Origin: Liolophura sinensis | Lineage: Eukaryota > Mollusca > Polyplacophora > Chitonida > Chitonidae | Length of the DNA stretch: 64,000 nucleotides | Assembly (NCBI RefSeq): GCF_032854445.1 | Contig: NW_027017997.1 | Location: forward strand, 62,001-126,000 | Direction of reading: 5' to 3' | Shown: piece after piece, positions 11,301 to 24,400 of the stretch | How the letters are laid out: every line of letters begins with the position of its first letter | Position numbering within the stretch: position 1 is the stretch's first letter | Notes under the pieces: generated by a model | The model's database searches: none | What the model saw: only the letters and a program-made list of their open reading frames with translations | Told to the model about the DNA's origin: nothing | Translations under genes and position numbers: made by a program

Positions 11301-14300
11301 AAGCCCAGGCAAAAATCCCAAAGTGGAAAAACTGTTCCAATGCTGCTGGTAAGAGGCTAATCCGACGTATTTTGTGACGAGAAATCGAATGGTGCAAACC
11401 GCGTTGCTCTCCGACCAATACTTTTGGCTGTAGCGACAATTGAATGAGCATTTATGTGAAAATCACGTGACCAGCAACGGCTCTTACTCCATGGAAACCA
11501 AGGAAATTTGCAATTTTTCAACAGCTGGAGATGCCTGGCCCAATTGCGCACCTTTTGGCACCTTATTGATGTGGGTCAGTGTTTAATTGTACTTTTTACA
11601 GCAGACTGTATCAAGTACCTTGTGTTTTTTATATACAAATGGTGTGGTTTTTCAACATGTAGATAAAGACATTGAGTTTGTCTTCGACTTAGAAGTAAGA
11701 CAATTGCTGGATGAGTTAAATGGGCTTGGCCCAAAGATTTGACGTCTTCTGGGCTACCGAAGGGCACATAACTTATAATCAAAAGTTGATTATAGTAATG
11801 ACCAGTCGCGATATTACATAGTAAATGTAGCCGAATTGAATTAGCAAAAAGCCCAGGCAAAAATCCCAAAGTGGAAAAACTGTTCCAATGCTGCTGGTAA
11901 GAGGCTAATCCGACGTATTTTGTGACGAGAAATCGAATGGTGCAAACCGCGTTGCTCTCCGACCAATACTTTTGGCTGTAGCGACAATTGAATGAGCATT
12001 TATGTGAAAATCACGTGACCAGCAACGGCTCTTACTCCATGGAAACCAAGGAAATTTGCAAATTTTCAACAGCTGGAGATGCCTGGCCCAATTGCGCATC
12101 TTTTGGCACCTTATTGATGTGGGTCAGTGTTTAATTGTACTTTTTACAGCAGACTGTATCAAGTACCTTGTGTTTTTTATATACAAATGGTGTGGTTTTT
12201 CAACATGTAGATAAAGACATTGAGTTTGTCTTCGACTTAGAAGTAAGACAATTGCTGGATGAGTTAAATGGGCTTGGCCCAAAGATTTGACGTCTTCTGG
12301 GCTACCGAAGGGCACATAACTTATAATCAAAAGTTGATTATAGTAATGACCAGTCGCGATATTACATAGTAAATGTAGCCGAATTGAATTAGCAAAAAGC
12401 CCAGGCAAAAATCCAAAAGTGGAAAAACTGTTCCAATGCTGCTGATAAGAGGCTAATCCGACGTATTTTGTGACGAGAAATCGAATGGTGCAAACCGCGT
12501 TGCTCTCCGACCAATACTTTTGGCTGTAGCGACAATTGAATGAGCATTTATGTGAAAATCACGTGCCTAACAACGGCTCTTACTCCAAGGGAACCAAGGA
12601 AATTTGCAATTTTTCAACAGCTGGAGATGCCTGGCCCAATTGCGCATCTTTTGGCACCTTATTGAAGTGGGTCAGTGTTCAATTGTACTTTTTACAGCAG
12701 ACTGTATCAAGTACCTTGTGTTTTTTATATACAAATGGTGTGGTTTTTCAACATGTAGATAAAGACATTGAGTTTGTCTTCGACTTAGAAGTAAGACAAT
12801 TGCTGGATGAGTTAAATGGGCTTGGCCCAAAGATTTGACGTCTTCTGGGCTACCGAAGGGCACATAACTTATAATCAAAAGTTGAATATAGTAATGACCA
12901 GTCGCGATATTACATAGTAAATGTAGCCGAATTGAATTAGCAAAAAGCCCAGGCAAAAATCCCAAAGTGGAAAAACTGTTCCAATGCTGCTGATAAGAGG
13001 CTAATCCGACGTATTTTGTGACGAGAAATCGAATGGTGCAAACCGCGTTGCTCTCCGACCAATACTTTTGGCTGTAGCGACATATGAATGAGCATTTATG
13101 TGAAAATCACGTGCCTAACAACGGCTCTTACTCCAAGGGAACCAAGGAAATTTGCAATTTTTCAACAGCTGGAGATGCCTGGCCCAATTGCGCATCTTTT
13201 GGCACCTTATTGATGTGGGTCAGTGTTTAATTGTACTTTTTACAGCAGACTGTATCAAGTACCTTGTTGTTTTTATATACAAATGGTGTGGTTTTTCAAC
13301 ATGTAGATAAAGACATTGAGTTTGTCTTCGACTTAGAAGTAAGACAATTGCTGGATGAGTTAAATGGGCTTGGCCCAAAGATTTGACGTCTTCTGGGCTA
13401 CCGAAGGGCACATAACTTATAATCAAAAGTTGATTATAGTAATGACCAGTCGCGATATTATATAGTAAATGTAGCCGAATTGAATTAGCAAAAAGCCCAG
13501 GCAAAAATCCAAAAGTGGAAAAACTGTTCCAATGCTGCTGGTAAGAGGCTAATCCGACGTATTTAGTGACGAGAAATCGAATGGTGCAAACCGCGTTGCT
13601 CTCCGACCAACACTTATGGCTGTAGCTACAATTGAATGAGCATTTATGTGAAAATCACGTGCCTAACAACGGCTCTTACTCCATGGAAACCAAGGAAATT
13701 TGCAATTTTTCAACAGCTGGAGATGCCTGGCCCAATTGCGCATCTTTTTGCACCTTATTGATGTGGGTCAGTGTTTAATTGTACTTTTTACAGCAGACTG
13801 TATCAAGTACCTTGTTGTTTTTATATACAAATGGTGTGGTTTTTCAACATGTAGATAAAGACATTGAGTTTGTCTTCGACTTAGAAGTAAGACAATTGCT
13901 GGATGAGTTAAATGGGTTTGGCCCAAAGATTTGACGTCTTCTGGGCTACCGAAGGGCACATAACTTATAATCAAAAGTTGAATATAGTAATGACCAGTCG
14001 CGATATTACATAGTAAATGTAGCCGAATTGAATTAGCAAAAAGCCCAGGCAAAAATCCCAAAGTGGAAAAACTGTTCCAATGCTGCTGGTAAGAGGCTAA
14101 TCCGACGTATTTTGTGACGAGAAATCGAATGGTGCAAACTGCGTTGCTCTCCGACCAAAACTTATGGCTGTAGCTACAATTGAATGAGCATTTATGTGAA
14201 AATCACGTGCCTAACAACGGCTCTTACTCCATGGAAAGCAAGGAAATTTGCAATTTTTCAACAGCTGGAGATGCCTGACCCAATTGCGCATCTTTTGGCA

Positions 14301-14850
14301 CCTTATTGATGTGGGTCAGTGTTTAATTGTACTTTTTACAGCAGACTGTATCAAGTACCTTGTGTTTTTTATATACAAATGGTGTGGTTTTTCAACATGT
14401 AGATAAAGACATTGAGTTTGTCTTCGACTTAGAAGTAAGACAATTGCTGGATGAGTTAAATGGGCTTGGCCCAAAGATTTGACGTCTTCTGGGCTACCGA
14501 AGGGCACATAACTTATAATCAAAAGTTGACTATAGTAATGACCATTCGCGATATTACATAGTAAATGTAGCCGAATTGAATTAGCAAAAAGCCCAGGCAA
14601 AAATCCAAAAGTGGAAAAACTGTTTCAATGCTGCTGGTAAGAGGCTAATCCGACGTATTTTGTGACGAGAAATCGAATGGTGCAAACCGCGTTGCTCTCC
14701 GACCAATACTTTTGGCTGTAGCGACAATTGAATGATCATTTATGTGAAAATCACGTGCCCAGCAACGGCTCTTACTCCATGGAAACCAAGGAAATTTGCA
14801 ATTTTTCAACAGCTGGAGATGCCTGGCCCAATTGCGCACCTTTTGGCACC
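5210..14850. repeat. Higher-order repeat, 8 units (4,384 bp), two full copies plus a shifted partial third
   Basis: Copy 1 runs from about 5,210 to 9,593 and copy 2 from about 9,594 to 13,977. Rare variants recur exactly 4,384 bp apart: TGATCATT at 6,515/10,899, CGGCAG near 6,667/11,051, GCGCACC near 7,166/11,550, TGCAAATTTTC near 7,674/12,058, CCAAGGG near 8,202/12,586, TTGAAGTGG near 8,278/12,662, CATATG near 8,697/13,081, ATTATATAG near 9,073/13,457 and GGGTTTGG near 9,531/13,915. A third partial copy follows, offset from copy 2 by 3,836 bp (7 units), so one unit is missing at the junction. It degrades by about 14.85 kb. Boundaries are bracketed between shared and unshared variants and are approximate. 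Confidence 0.9.
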
Positions 14851-15713
14851 TTATTGATGTGGGTCAGTGTTTTATTGTACTTTTTACAGCAGACTGTATC
14901 AAGTACCTTGTGTTTTTTATATACAAATGGTGTGGTTTTTCAACATGTAGATAAAGACATTGAGTTTGTCTTCGACTTAGAAGTAAGACAATTGCTGGAT
15001 GAGTTAAATGGGCTTGGCCCAAAGATTTGACGTCTTCTGGGCTACCGAAGGGCACATAACTTATAATCAAAAGTTGATTATAGTAATGACCAGTCGCGAT
15101 ATTACATAGTAAATGTAGCCGAATTGAATTAGCAAAAAGCCCAGGCAAAAATCCCAAAGTGGAAAAACTGTTCCAATGCTGCTGGTAAGAGGCTAATCCG
15201 ACGTATTTTGTGACGAGAAATCGAATGGTGCAAACCGCGTTGCTCTCCGACCAATACTTTTGGCTGTAGCGACAATTGAATGAGCATTTATGTGAAAATC
15301 ACGTGACCAGCAACGGCTCTTACTCCATGGAAACCAAGGAAATTTGCAATTTTTCAACAGCTGGAGATGCCTGGCCCAATTGCGCATCTTTTGGCACCTT
15401 ATTGATGTGGGTCAGTGTTTAATTGTACTTTTTACAGCAGACTGTATCAAGTACCTTATGTTTTTTATATACAAATGGTGTGGTTTTTCAACATGTAGAT
15501 AAAGACATTGAGTTTGTCTTCGACTTAGAAGTAAGACAATTGCTGGATGAGTTAAATGGGCTTGGCCCAAAGATTTGACGTCTTCTGGGCTACCGAAGGG
15601 CACATAACTTATAATCAAAAGTTGATTATAGTAATGACCAGTCGCGATATTACATAGTAAATGTAGCCGAATTGAATTAGCAAAAAGCCCAGGCAAAAAT
15701 CCCAAAGTGGAAA

Positions 15714-17934
15714 AACTGTTCCAATGCTGCTGATAAGAGGCTAATCCGATGTATTTTGTGACGAGAAATCGAATGGTGCAAACCGCGTTGCTCTCCGACC
15801 AATACTTTTGGCTGTAGCGACAATTGAATGAGCATTTATGTGAAAATCACGTGACCAGCAACGGCTCTTACTCCATGGAAACCAAGGAAATTTGCAATTT
15901 TTCAACAGCTGGAGATGCCTGGCCCAATTGCGCATCTTTTGGCACCTTATTGATGTGGGTCAGTGTTCAATTGTACTTTTTACAGCAGACTGTATCAAGT
16001 ACCTTGTTGTTTTTATATACAAATGGTGTGGTTTTTCAACATGTAGATAAAGACATTGAGTTTGTCTTCGACTTAGAAGTAAGACAATTGCTGGATGAGT
16101 TAAATGGGCTTGGCCCAAAGATTTGACGTCTTCTGGGCTACCGAAGGGCACATAACTTATAATAAAAAGTTGAATATAGTAATGACCAGTCGCGATATTA
16201 CATAGTAAATGTAGCCGAATTTAATTAGCAAAAAGCCCAGGCAAAAATCCCAAAGTGGAAAAACTGTTCCAATGCTGCTGGTAAGAGGCTAATCCGACGT
16301 ATTTTGTGACGAGAAATCGAATGGTGCAAACCGCGTTGCTCTCCGACCAATACTTTTGGCTGTAGCGACAATTGAATGAGCATTTATGTGAAAATCACGT
16401 GACCAGCAACGGCTCTTACTCCATGGAAACCAAGGAAATTTGCAATTTTTCAACAGCTGGAGATGCCTGGCCCAATTGCGCATCTTTTGGCACCTTATTG
16501 ATGTGGGTCAGTGTTCAATTGTACTTTTTACAGCAGACTGTATCAAGTACCTTGTTGTTTTTATATACAAATGGTGTGGTTTTTCAACATGTAGATAAAG
16601 ACATTGAGTTTGTCTTCGACTTAGAAATAAGACAATTGCTGGATGAGTTAAATATGCTTGGCCCAAAGATTTGACGTCTTCTGGGCTACCGAAGGGCACA
16701 TAACTTATAATTAAAAGTTGATTATAGTAATGACCAGTCGCGATATTACATAGTAAATGTAGCCGAATTTAATTAGCAAAAAGCCCAGGCAAAAATCCCA
16801 AATTGGAAAAACTGTTCCAATGCTGCTGGTAAGAGGCTAATCCGCCGTATTTTGTGACGAGAAATCGAATGGTGCAAACCGCGTTGCTCTCCGACCAATA
16901 CTTTTGGCTGTAGCGACAATTGAATGAGCATTTATGTGAAAATCACGTGCCTAACGACGGCTCTTACTCCATGGAAACCAAGGAAATTTGCAATTTTTCA
17001 ACAGCTGGAGATGCCTGGCCCAATTGCGCATCTTTTGGCACCTTATTGATGTGGGTCAGTGTTTAATTGTACTTTTTACAGCAGACTGTATCAAGTACCT
17101 TGTGTTTTTTATATACAAATGGTGTGGTTTTTCAACATGTAGATAAAGACATTGAGTTTGTCTTCGACTTAGAAGTAAGACAATTGCTGGATGAGTTAAA
17201 TGGGCTTGGCCCAAAGATTTGACGTCTTCTGGGCTACCGAAGGGCACATAACTTATAATCAAAAGTTGATTATAGTAATGACCAGTCGCGATATTACATA
17301 GTAATTGTAGCCGAATTGAATTAGCAAAAAGCCCAGGCAAAACTCCAAAAGTGGAAAAACTGTTCCAATGCTGCTGATAAGAGGCTAATCCGACGTATTT
17401 TGTGACGAGAAATCGAATGGTGCAAACCGCGTTGCTCTCCGACCAATACTTTTGGCTGTAGCGACAATTGAATGAGCATTCATGTGAAAATCACGTGCCC
17501 AGCAACGGCTCTTACTCCATGGAAACCAAGGAAATTTCCAATTTTTCAACAGCTGGAGATGCCTGGCCCAATTGCGCATCTTTTGGCACCTTATTGATGT
17601 GGGTCAGTGTTCAATTGTACTTTTTACAGCAGACTGTATCAAGTACCTTGTTGTTTTTATATACAAATGGTGTGGTTTTTCAACATGTAGATAAAGACAT
17701 TGAGTTTGTCTTCGACTTAGAAGTAAGACAATTGCTGGATGAGTTAAATGGGCTTGGCCCAAAGATTTGACGTCTTCTGGGCTACCGAAGGGCACATAAC
17801 TTATAATAAAAAGTTGAATATAGTAATGACCAGTCGCGATATTACATAGTAAATGTAGCCGAATTGAATTAGCAAAAAGCCCAGGCAAAAATCCCAAAGT
17901 GGAAAAACTGTTCCAATGCTGCTGGTAAGAGACT
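15714..17934. repeat. Four-unit segment, copy 2 of the 23-unit-spaced pair
   Basis: This is the counterpart of 3,110-5,330. It carries the shared rare variants at +12,604 bp, plus a few private ones such as TATAATTAAAAG near 16,707 and AACTCCAAAAG near 17,341. It lies directly after the decayed third copy of the 8-unit block, so the array switches register here. Confidence 0.85.
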
Positions 17935-20900
17935 AATCCGACGTATTTTGTGACGAGAAATCGAATGGTGCAAACCGCGTTGCTCTCCGACCAATACTTT
18001 TGGCTGTAGCGACAATTGAATGAGCATTTATGTGAAAATCACGTGCCTAACGACGGCTCTTACTCCATGGAAACCAAGGAAATTTGCAATTTTTCAACAG
18101 CTGGAGATGCCTGGCCCAATTGCGCATCTTTTGGCACCTTATTGATGTGGGTCAGTGTTCAATTGTACTTTTTACAGCAGACTGTATCAAGTACCTTGTG
18201 TTTTTTATATACAAATGGTGTGGTTTTTCAACATGTAGATAAAGACATTGAGTTTGTCTTCGACTTAGAAGTAAGACAATTGCTGGAGGAGTTAAATTGG
18301 CTTGGCCCAAAGATTTGACGTCTTCTGGGCTACCGAAGGGCACATAACTTATAATCAAAAGTTGAATATAGTAATGACCAGTCGCGATATTACATAGTAA
18401 ATGTAGCCGAATTGAATTAGCAAAAAGCCCAGGCAAAAATCCAAAACTGGAAAAACTGTTCCAATGCTGCTGGTAAGAGGCTAATCCGACGTATTTTGTG
18501 ACGAGAAATCGAATGGTGCAAACCGCGTTGCTCTCCGACCAACACTTATGGCTGTAGCTACAATTGAATGAGCATTTATGTGAAAATCACGTGCCTAACA
18601 ACGGCTCTTACTCCATGGAAACCAAGGAAATTTGCAATTTTTCAACAGCTGGAGATGCCTGGCCCAATTGCGCATCTTTTGGCACCTTATTGATGTGGGT
18701 CAGTGTTTAATTATACTTTTTACAGCAGACTGTATCAAGTACCTTGTGTTTTTTATATACAAATGGTGTGGTTTTTCAACATGTAGATAAAGACATTGAG
18801 TTTGTCTTCGACTTAGAAGTAAGACAATTGCTGGATGAGTTAAATGGGCTTGGCCCAAAGATTTGACGTCTTCTGGGCTACCGAAGGGCACATAACTTAT
18901 AATCAAAAGTTGATTATAGTAATGACCAGTCGCGATATTACATAGTAAATGTAGCCGAATTGAATTAGCAAAAAGCCCAGGCAAAAATCCCAAAGTGGAA
19001 AAACTGTTCCAATGCTGCTGATAAGAGGCTAATCCGACGTATTTTGTGACGAGAAATCGAATGGTGCAAACCGCGTTGCTCTCCGACCAATACTTTTGGC
19101 TGTAGCGACAATTGAATGAGCATTTATGTGAAAATCACGTGCCCAGCAACGGCTCTTACTCCATGGAAACCAAGGAAATTTGCAATTTTTCAACAGCTGG
19201 AGATGCCTGGCCCAATTGCGCATCTTTTGGCACCTTATTGATGTGGGTCAGTGTTTAATTGTACTTTTTACAGCAGACTGTATCAAGTACCTTGTGTTTT
19301 TTATATACAAATGGTGTGGTTTTTCAACATGTAGATAAAGACATTGAGTTTGTCTTCGACTTAGAAGTAAGACAATTGCTGGATGAGTTAAATGGGCTTG
19401 GCCCAAAGATTTGACGTCTTCTGGGCTACCGAAGGGCACATAACTTATAATCAAAAGTTGATTATAGTAATGACCAGTCGCGATATTACATAGTAAATGT
19501 AGCCGAATTGAATTAGCAAAAAGCCCAGGCAAAAATCCCAAAGTGGAAAAACTGTTCCAATGCTGCTGATAAGAGGCTAATCCGACGTATTTTGTGACGA
19601 GAAATCGAATGGTGCAAACCGCGTTGCTCTCCGACCAATACTTTTGGCTGTAGCGACAATTGAATGAGCATTTATGTGAAAATCACGTGACCAGCAACGG
19701 CTCTTACTCCATGGAAACCAAGGAAATTTGCAATTTTTCAACAGCTGGAGATGCCTGGCCCAATTGCGCATCTTTTGGCACCTTATTGATGTGGGTCAGT
19801 GTTCAATTGTACTTTTTACAGCAGACTGTATCAAGTACCTTGTTGTTTTTATATACAAATGGTGTGGTTTTTCAACATGTAGATAAAGACATTGAGTTTG
19901 TCTTCGACTTAGAAGTAAGACAATTGCTGGATGAGTTAAATGGGCTTGGCCCAAAGATTTGACGTCTTCTGGGCTACCGAAGGGCACATAACTTATAATC
20001 AAAAGTTGAATATAGTAATGACCAGTCGCGATATTACATAGTAAATGTAGCCGAATTGAATTAGCAAAAAGCCCAGGCAAAAATCCCAAAGTGGAAAAAC
20101 TGTTCCAATGCTGCTGATAAGAGGCTAATCCGACGTATTTTGTGACGAGAAATCGAATGGTGCAAACCGCGTTGCTCTCCGACCAATACTTTTGGCTGTA
20201 GCGACAATTGAATGAGCATTTATGTGAAAATCACGTGACCAGCAACGGCTCTTACTCCATGGAAACCAAGGAAATTTGCAATTTTTCAACAGCTGGAGAT
20301 GCCTGGCCCAATTGCGCATCTTTTGGCACCTTATTGATGTGGGTCAGTGTTCAATTGTACTTTTTACAGCAGACTGTATCAAGTACCTTGTTGTTTTTAT
20401 ATACAAATGGTGTGGTTTTTCAACATGTAGATAAAGACATTGAGTTTGTCTTCGACTTAGAAGTAAGACAATTGCTGGATGAGTTAAATGGGCTTGGCCC
20501 AAAGATTTGACGTCTTCTGGGCTACCGAAGGGCACATAACTTATAATCAAAATTTGAATATAGTAATGACCAGTCGCGATATTACATAGTAAATGTAGCC
20601 GAATTGAATTAGCAAAAAGCCCATGCAAAAATCCAAAAGTTAAAAAACTGTTCCAATGCTGCTGATAAGAGGCTAATCCGACGTATTTTGTGACGAGAAA
20701 TCGAATGGTGCAAACCGCGTTGCTCTCCGACCAATACTTTTGGCTGTAGCGACAATTGAATGAGCATTTATGTGAAAATCACGTGACCAGCAACGGCTCT
20801 TACTCCATGGAAACCAAGGAAATTTGCAATTTTTCAACAGCTGGAGATGCCTGGCCCAATTGCGCATCTTTTGGCACCTTATTGATGTGGGTCAGTGTTT

Positions 20901-21489
20901 AATTGTACTTTTTACAGCAGACTGTATCAAGTACCTTGTGTTTTTTATATACAAATGGTGTGGTTTTTCAACATGTAGATAAAGACATTGAGTTTGTCTT
21001 CGACTTAGAAGTAAGACAATTGCTGGATGAGTTAAATGGGCTTGGCCCAAAGATTTGACGTCTTCTGGGCTACCGAAGGGCACATAAATTATAATCAAAA
21101 GTTGAATATAGTAATGACCAGTCGCGATATTACATAGTAAATGTAGCCGAATTGAATTAGCAAAAAGCCCAGGCAAAAATCCCAAAGTGGAAAAACTGTT
21201 CCAATGCTGCTGATAAGAGGCTAATCCGACGTATTTTGTGACGAGAAATCGAATGGTGCAAACCGCGTTGCTCTCCGACTAATACTTTTGGCTGTAGCGA
21301 CAATTGAATGAGCATTTATGTGAAAATCACGTGACCAGCAACGGCTCTTACTCCATGGAAACCAAGGAAATTTGCAATTTTTCAACAGCTGGAGATGCCT
21401 GGCCCAATTGCGCATCTTTTGGCACCTTATTGATGTGGGTCAGTGTTCAATTGTACTTTTTACAGCAGACTGTATCAAGTACCTTGTTG

Positions 21490-24400
21490 TTTTTATATAC
21501 AAATGGTGTGGTTTTTCAACATGTAGATAAAGACATTGAGTTTGTCTTCGACTTAGAAGTAAGACAATTGCTGGATGAGTTAAATGGGCTTGGCCCAAAG
21601 ATTTGACGTCTTCTGGGCTACCGAAGGGCACATAACTTATAATCAAAAGTTGAATATAGTAATGACCAGTCGCGATATTACATAGTAAATGTAGCCGAAT
21701 TTAATTAGCAAAAAGCCCAGGCAAAAATCCAAAAGTGGAAAAACTGTTTCAATGCTGCTGGTAAGAGGCTAATCCGACGTATTTTGTGACGAGAAATCGA
21801 ATGGTGCAAACCGCGTTGCTCTCCGACCAATACTTTTGGCTGTAGCGACAATTGAATGAGCATTTATGTGAAAATCACGTGCCTAACAACGGCTCTTACT
21901 CCATGGAAACCAAGGAAATTTGCAATTTTTCAACAGCTGGAGATGCCTGGCCCAATTGCGCATCTTTTGGCACCTTATTGATGTGGGTCAGTGTTTAATT
22001 GTACTTTTTACAGCAGACTGTATCAAGTACCTTGTGTTTTTTATATACAAATGGTGTGGTTTTTCAACATGTAGATAAAGACATTGAGTTTGTCTTCGAC
22101 TTAGAAGTAAGACAATTGCTGGATGAGTTAAATGGGCTTGGCCCAAAGATTTGACGTCTTCTGGGCTACCGAAGGGCACATAACTTATAATCAAAAGTTG
22201 ATTATAGTAATGACCAGTCGCGATATTACATAGTAAATGTAGCCGAATTGAATTAGCAAAAAGCCCAGGCAAAAATCCCAAAGTGGAAAAATTGTTCCAA
22301 TGCTGCTGGTAAGAGGCTAATCCGACGTATTTTGTGACGAGAAATCGAATGGTGCAAACCGCGTTGCTCTCCGACCAATACTTTTGGCTGTAGCGACAAT
22401 TGAATGAGCATTTATGTGAAAATCACGTGCCTAACGACGGCTCTTACTCCATGGAAACCAAGGAAATTTGCAATTTTTCAACAGCTGGAGATGCCTGGCC
22501 CAATTGCGCATCTTTTGGCACCTTATTGATGTGGGTCAGTGTTCAATTGTACTTTTTACAGCAGACTGTATCAAGTACCTTGTGTTTTTTATATACAAAT
22601 GGTGTGGTTTTTCAACATGTAGATAAAGACATTGAGTTTGTCTTCGACTTAGAAGTAAGACAATTGCTGGATGAGTTAAATGGGCTTGGCCCAAAGATTT
22701 GACGTCTTCTGGGCTACCGAAGGGCACATAACTTATAATAAAAAGTTGAATATAGTAATGACCAGTCGCGATATTACATAGTAAATGTAGCCGAATTGAA
22801 TTAGCAAAAAGCCCAGGCAAAAATCCAAAAGTGGAAAAACTGTTCCAATGCTGCTGGTAAGAGGCTAATCCGACGTATTTTGTGACGAGAAATCGAATGG
22901 TGCAAACCGTGTTGCTCTCCGACCAACACTTATGGCTGTAGCTACAATTGAATGAGCATTTATGTGAAAATCACGTGCCTAACAACGGCTCTTACTCCAT
23001 GGAAACCAAGGAAATTTGCAATTTTTCAACAGCTGGAGATGCCTGGCCCAATTGCGCATCTTTTGGCACCTTATTGATGTGGGTCAGTGTTCAATTGTAC
23101 TTTTTACAGCAGACTGTATCAAGTACCTTGTTGTTTTCATATACAAATGGTGTGGTTTTTCAACATGTAGATAAAGACATTGAGTTTGTCTTCGACTTAG
23201 AAGTAAGACAATTGCTGGATGAGTTAAATGGGCTTGGCCCAAAGATTTGACGTCTTCTGGGCTACCGAAGGGCACATAACTTATAATCAAAAGTTGAATA
23301 TAGTAATGACCAGTCGCGATATTACATAGTAAATGTAGCCGAATTGAATTAGCAAAAAGCCCAGGCAAAAATCCCAAAGTGGAAAGACTGTTCCAATGCT
23401 GCTGATAAGAGGCTAATCCGACGTATTTTGTGACGAGAAATCGAATGGTGCAAACCGCGTTGCTCTCCGACCAATACTTTTGGCTGTAGCGACAATTGAA
23501 TGAGCATTTATGTGAAAATCACGTGACCAGCAACGGCTCTTACTCCATGGAAACCAAGGAAATTTGCAATTTTTCAACAGCTGGAGATGCCTGGCCCAAT
23601 TGCGCATCTTTTGGCACCTTATTGATGTGGGTCAGTGTTCAATTGTACTTTTTACAGCAGACTGTATCAAGTACCTTGTTGTTTTTATATACAAATGGTG
23701 TGGTTTTTCAACATGTAGATAAAGACATTGAGTTTGTCTTCGACTTAGAAGTAAGACAATTGCTGGATGAGTTAAATGGGCTTGGCCCAAAGATTTGACG
23801 TCTTCTGGGCTACCGAAGGGCACATAACTTATAATCAAAAGTTGAATATAGTAATGACCAGTCGCGATATTACATAGTAAATGTAGCCGAATTGAATTAG
23901 CAAAAAGCCCAGGCAAAAATCCCAAAGTGGAAAAACTGTTCCAATGCTGCTGATAAGAGGCTAATCCGACGTATTTTGTGACGAGAAATCGAATGGTGCA
24001 AACCGCGTTGCTCTCCGACCAATACTTTTGGCTGTAGCGACAATTGAATGAGCATTTATGTGAAAATCACGTGACCAGCAACGGCTCTTACTCCATGGAA
24101 ACCAAGGAAATTTGCAATTTTTCAACAGCTGGAGATGCCTGGCCCAATTGCGCATCTTTTGGCACCTTATTGATGTGGGTCAGTGTTCAATTGTACTTTT
24201 TACAGCAGACTGTATCAAGTACCTTGTGTTTTTTATATACAAATGGTGTGGTTTTTCAACATGTAGATAAAGACATTGAGTTTGTCTTCGACTTAGAAGT
24301 AAGACAATTGCTGGATGAGTTAAATGGGCTTGGCCCAAAGATTTGACGTCTTCTGGGCTACCGAAGGGCACATAACTTATAATCAAAAGTTGACTATAGT

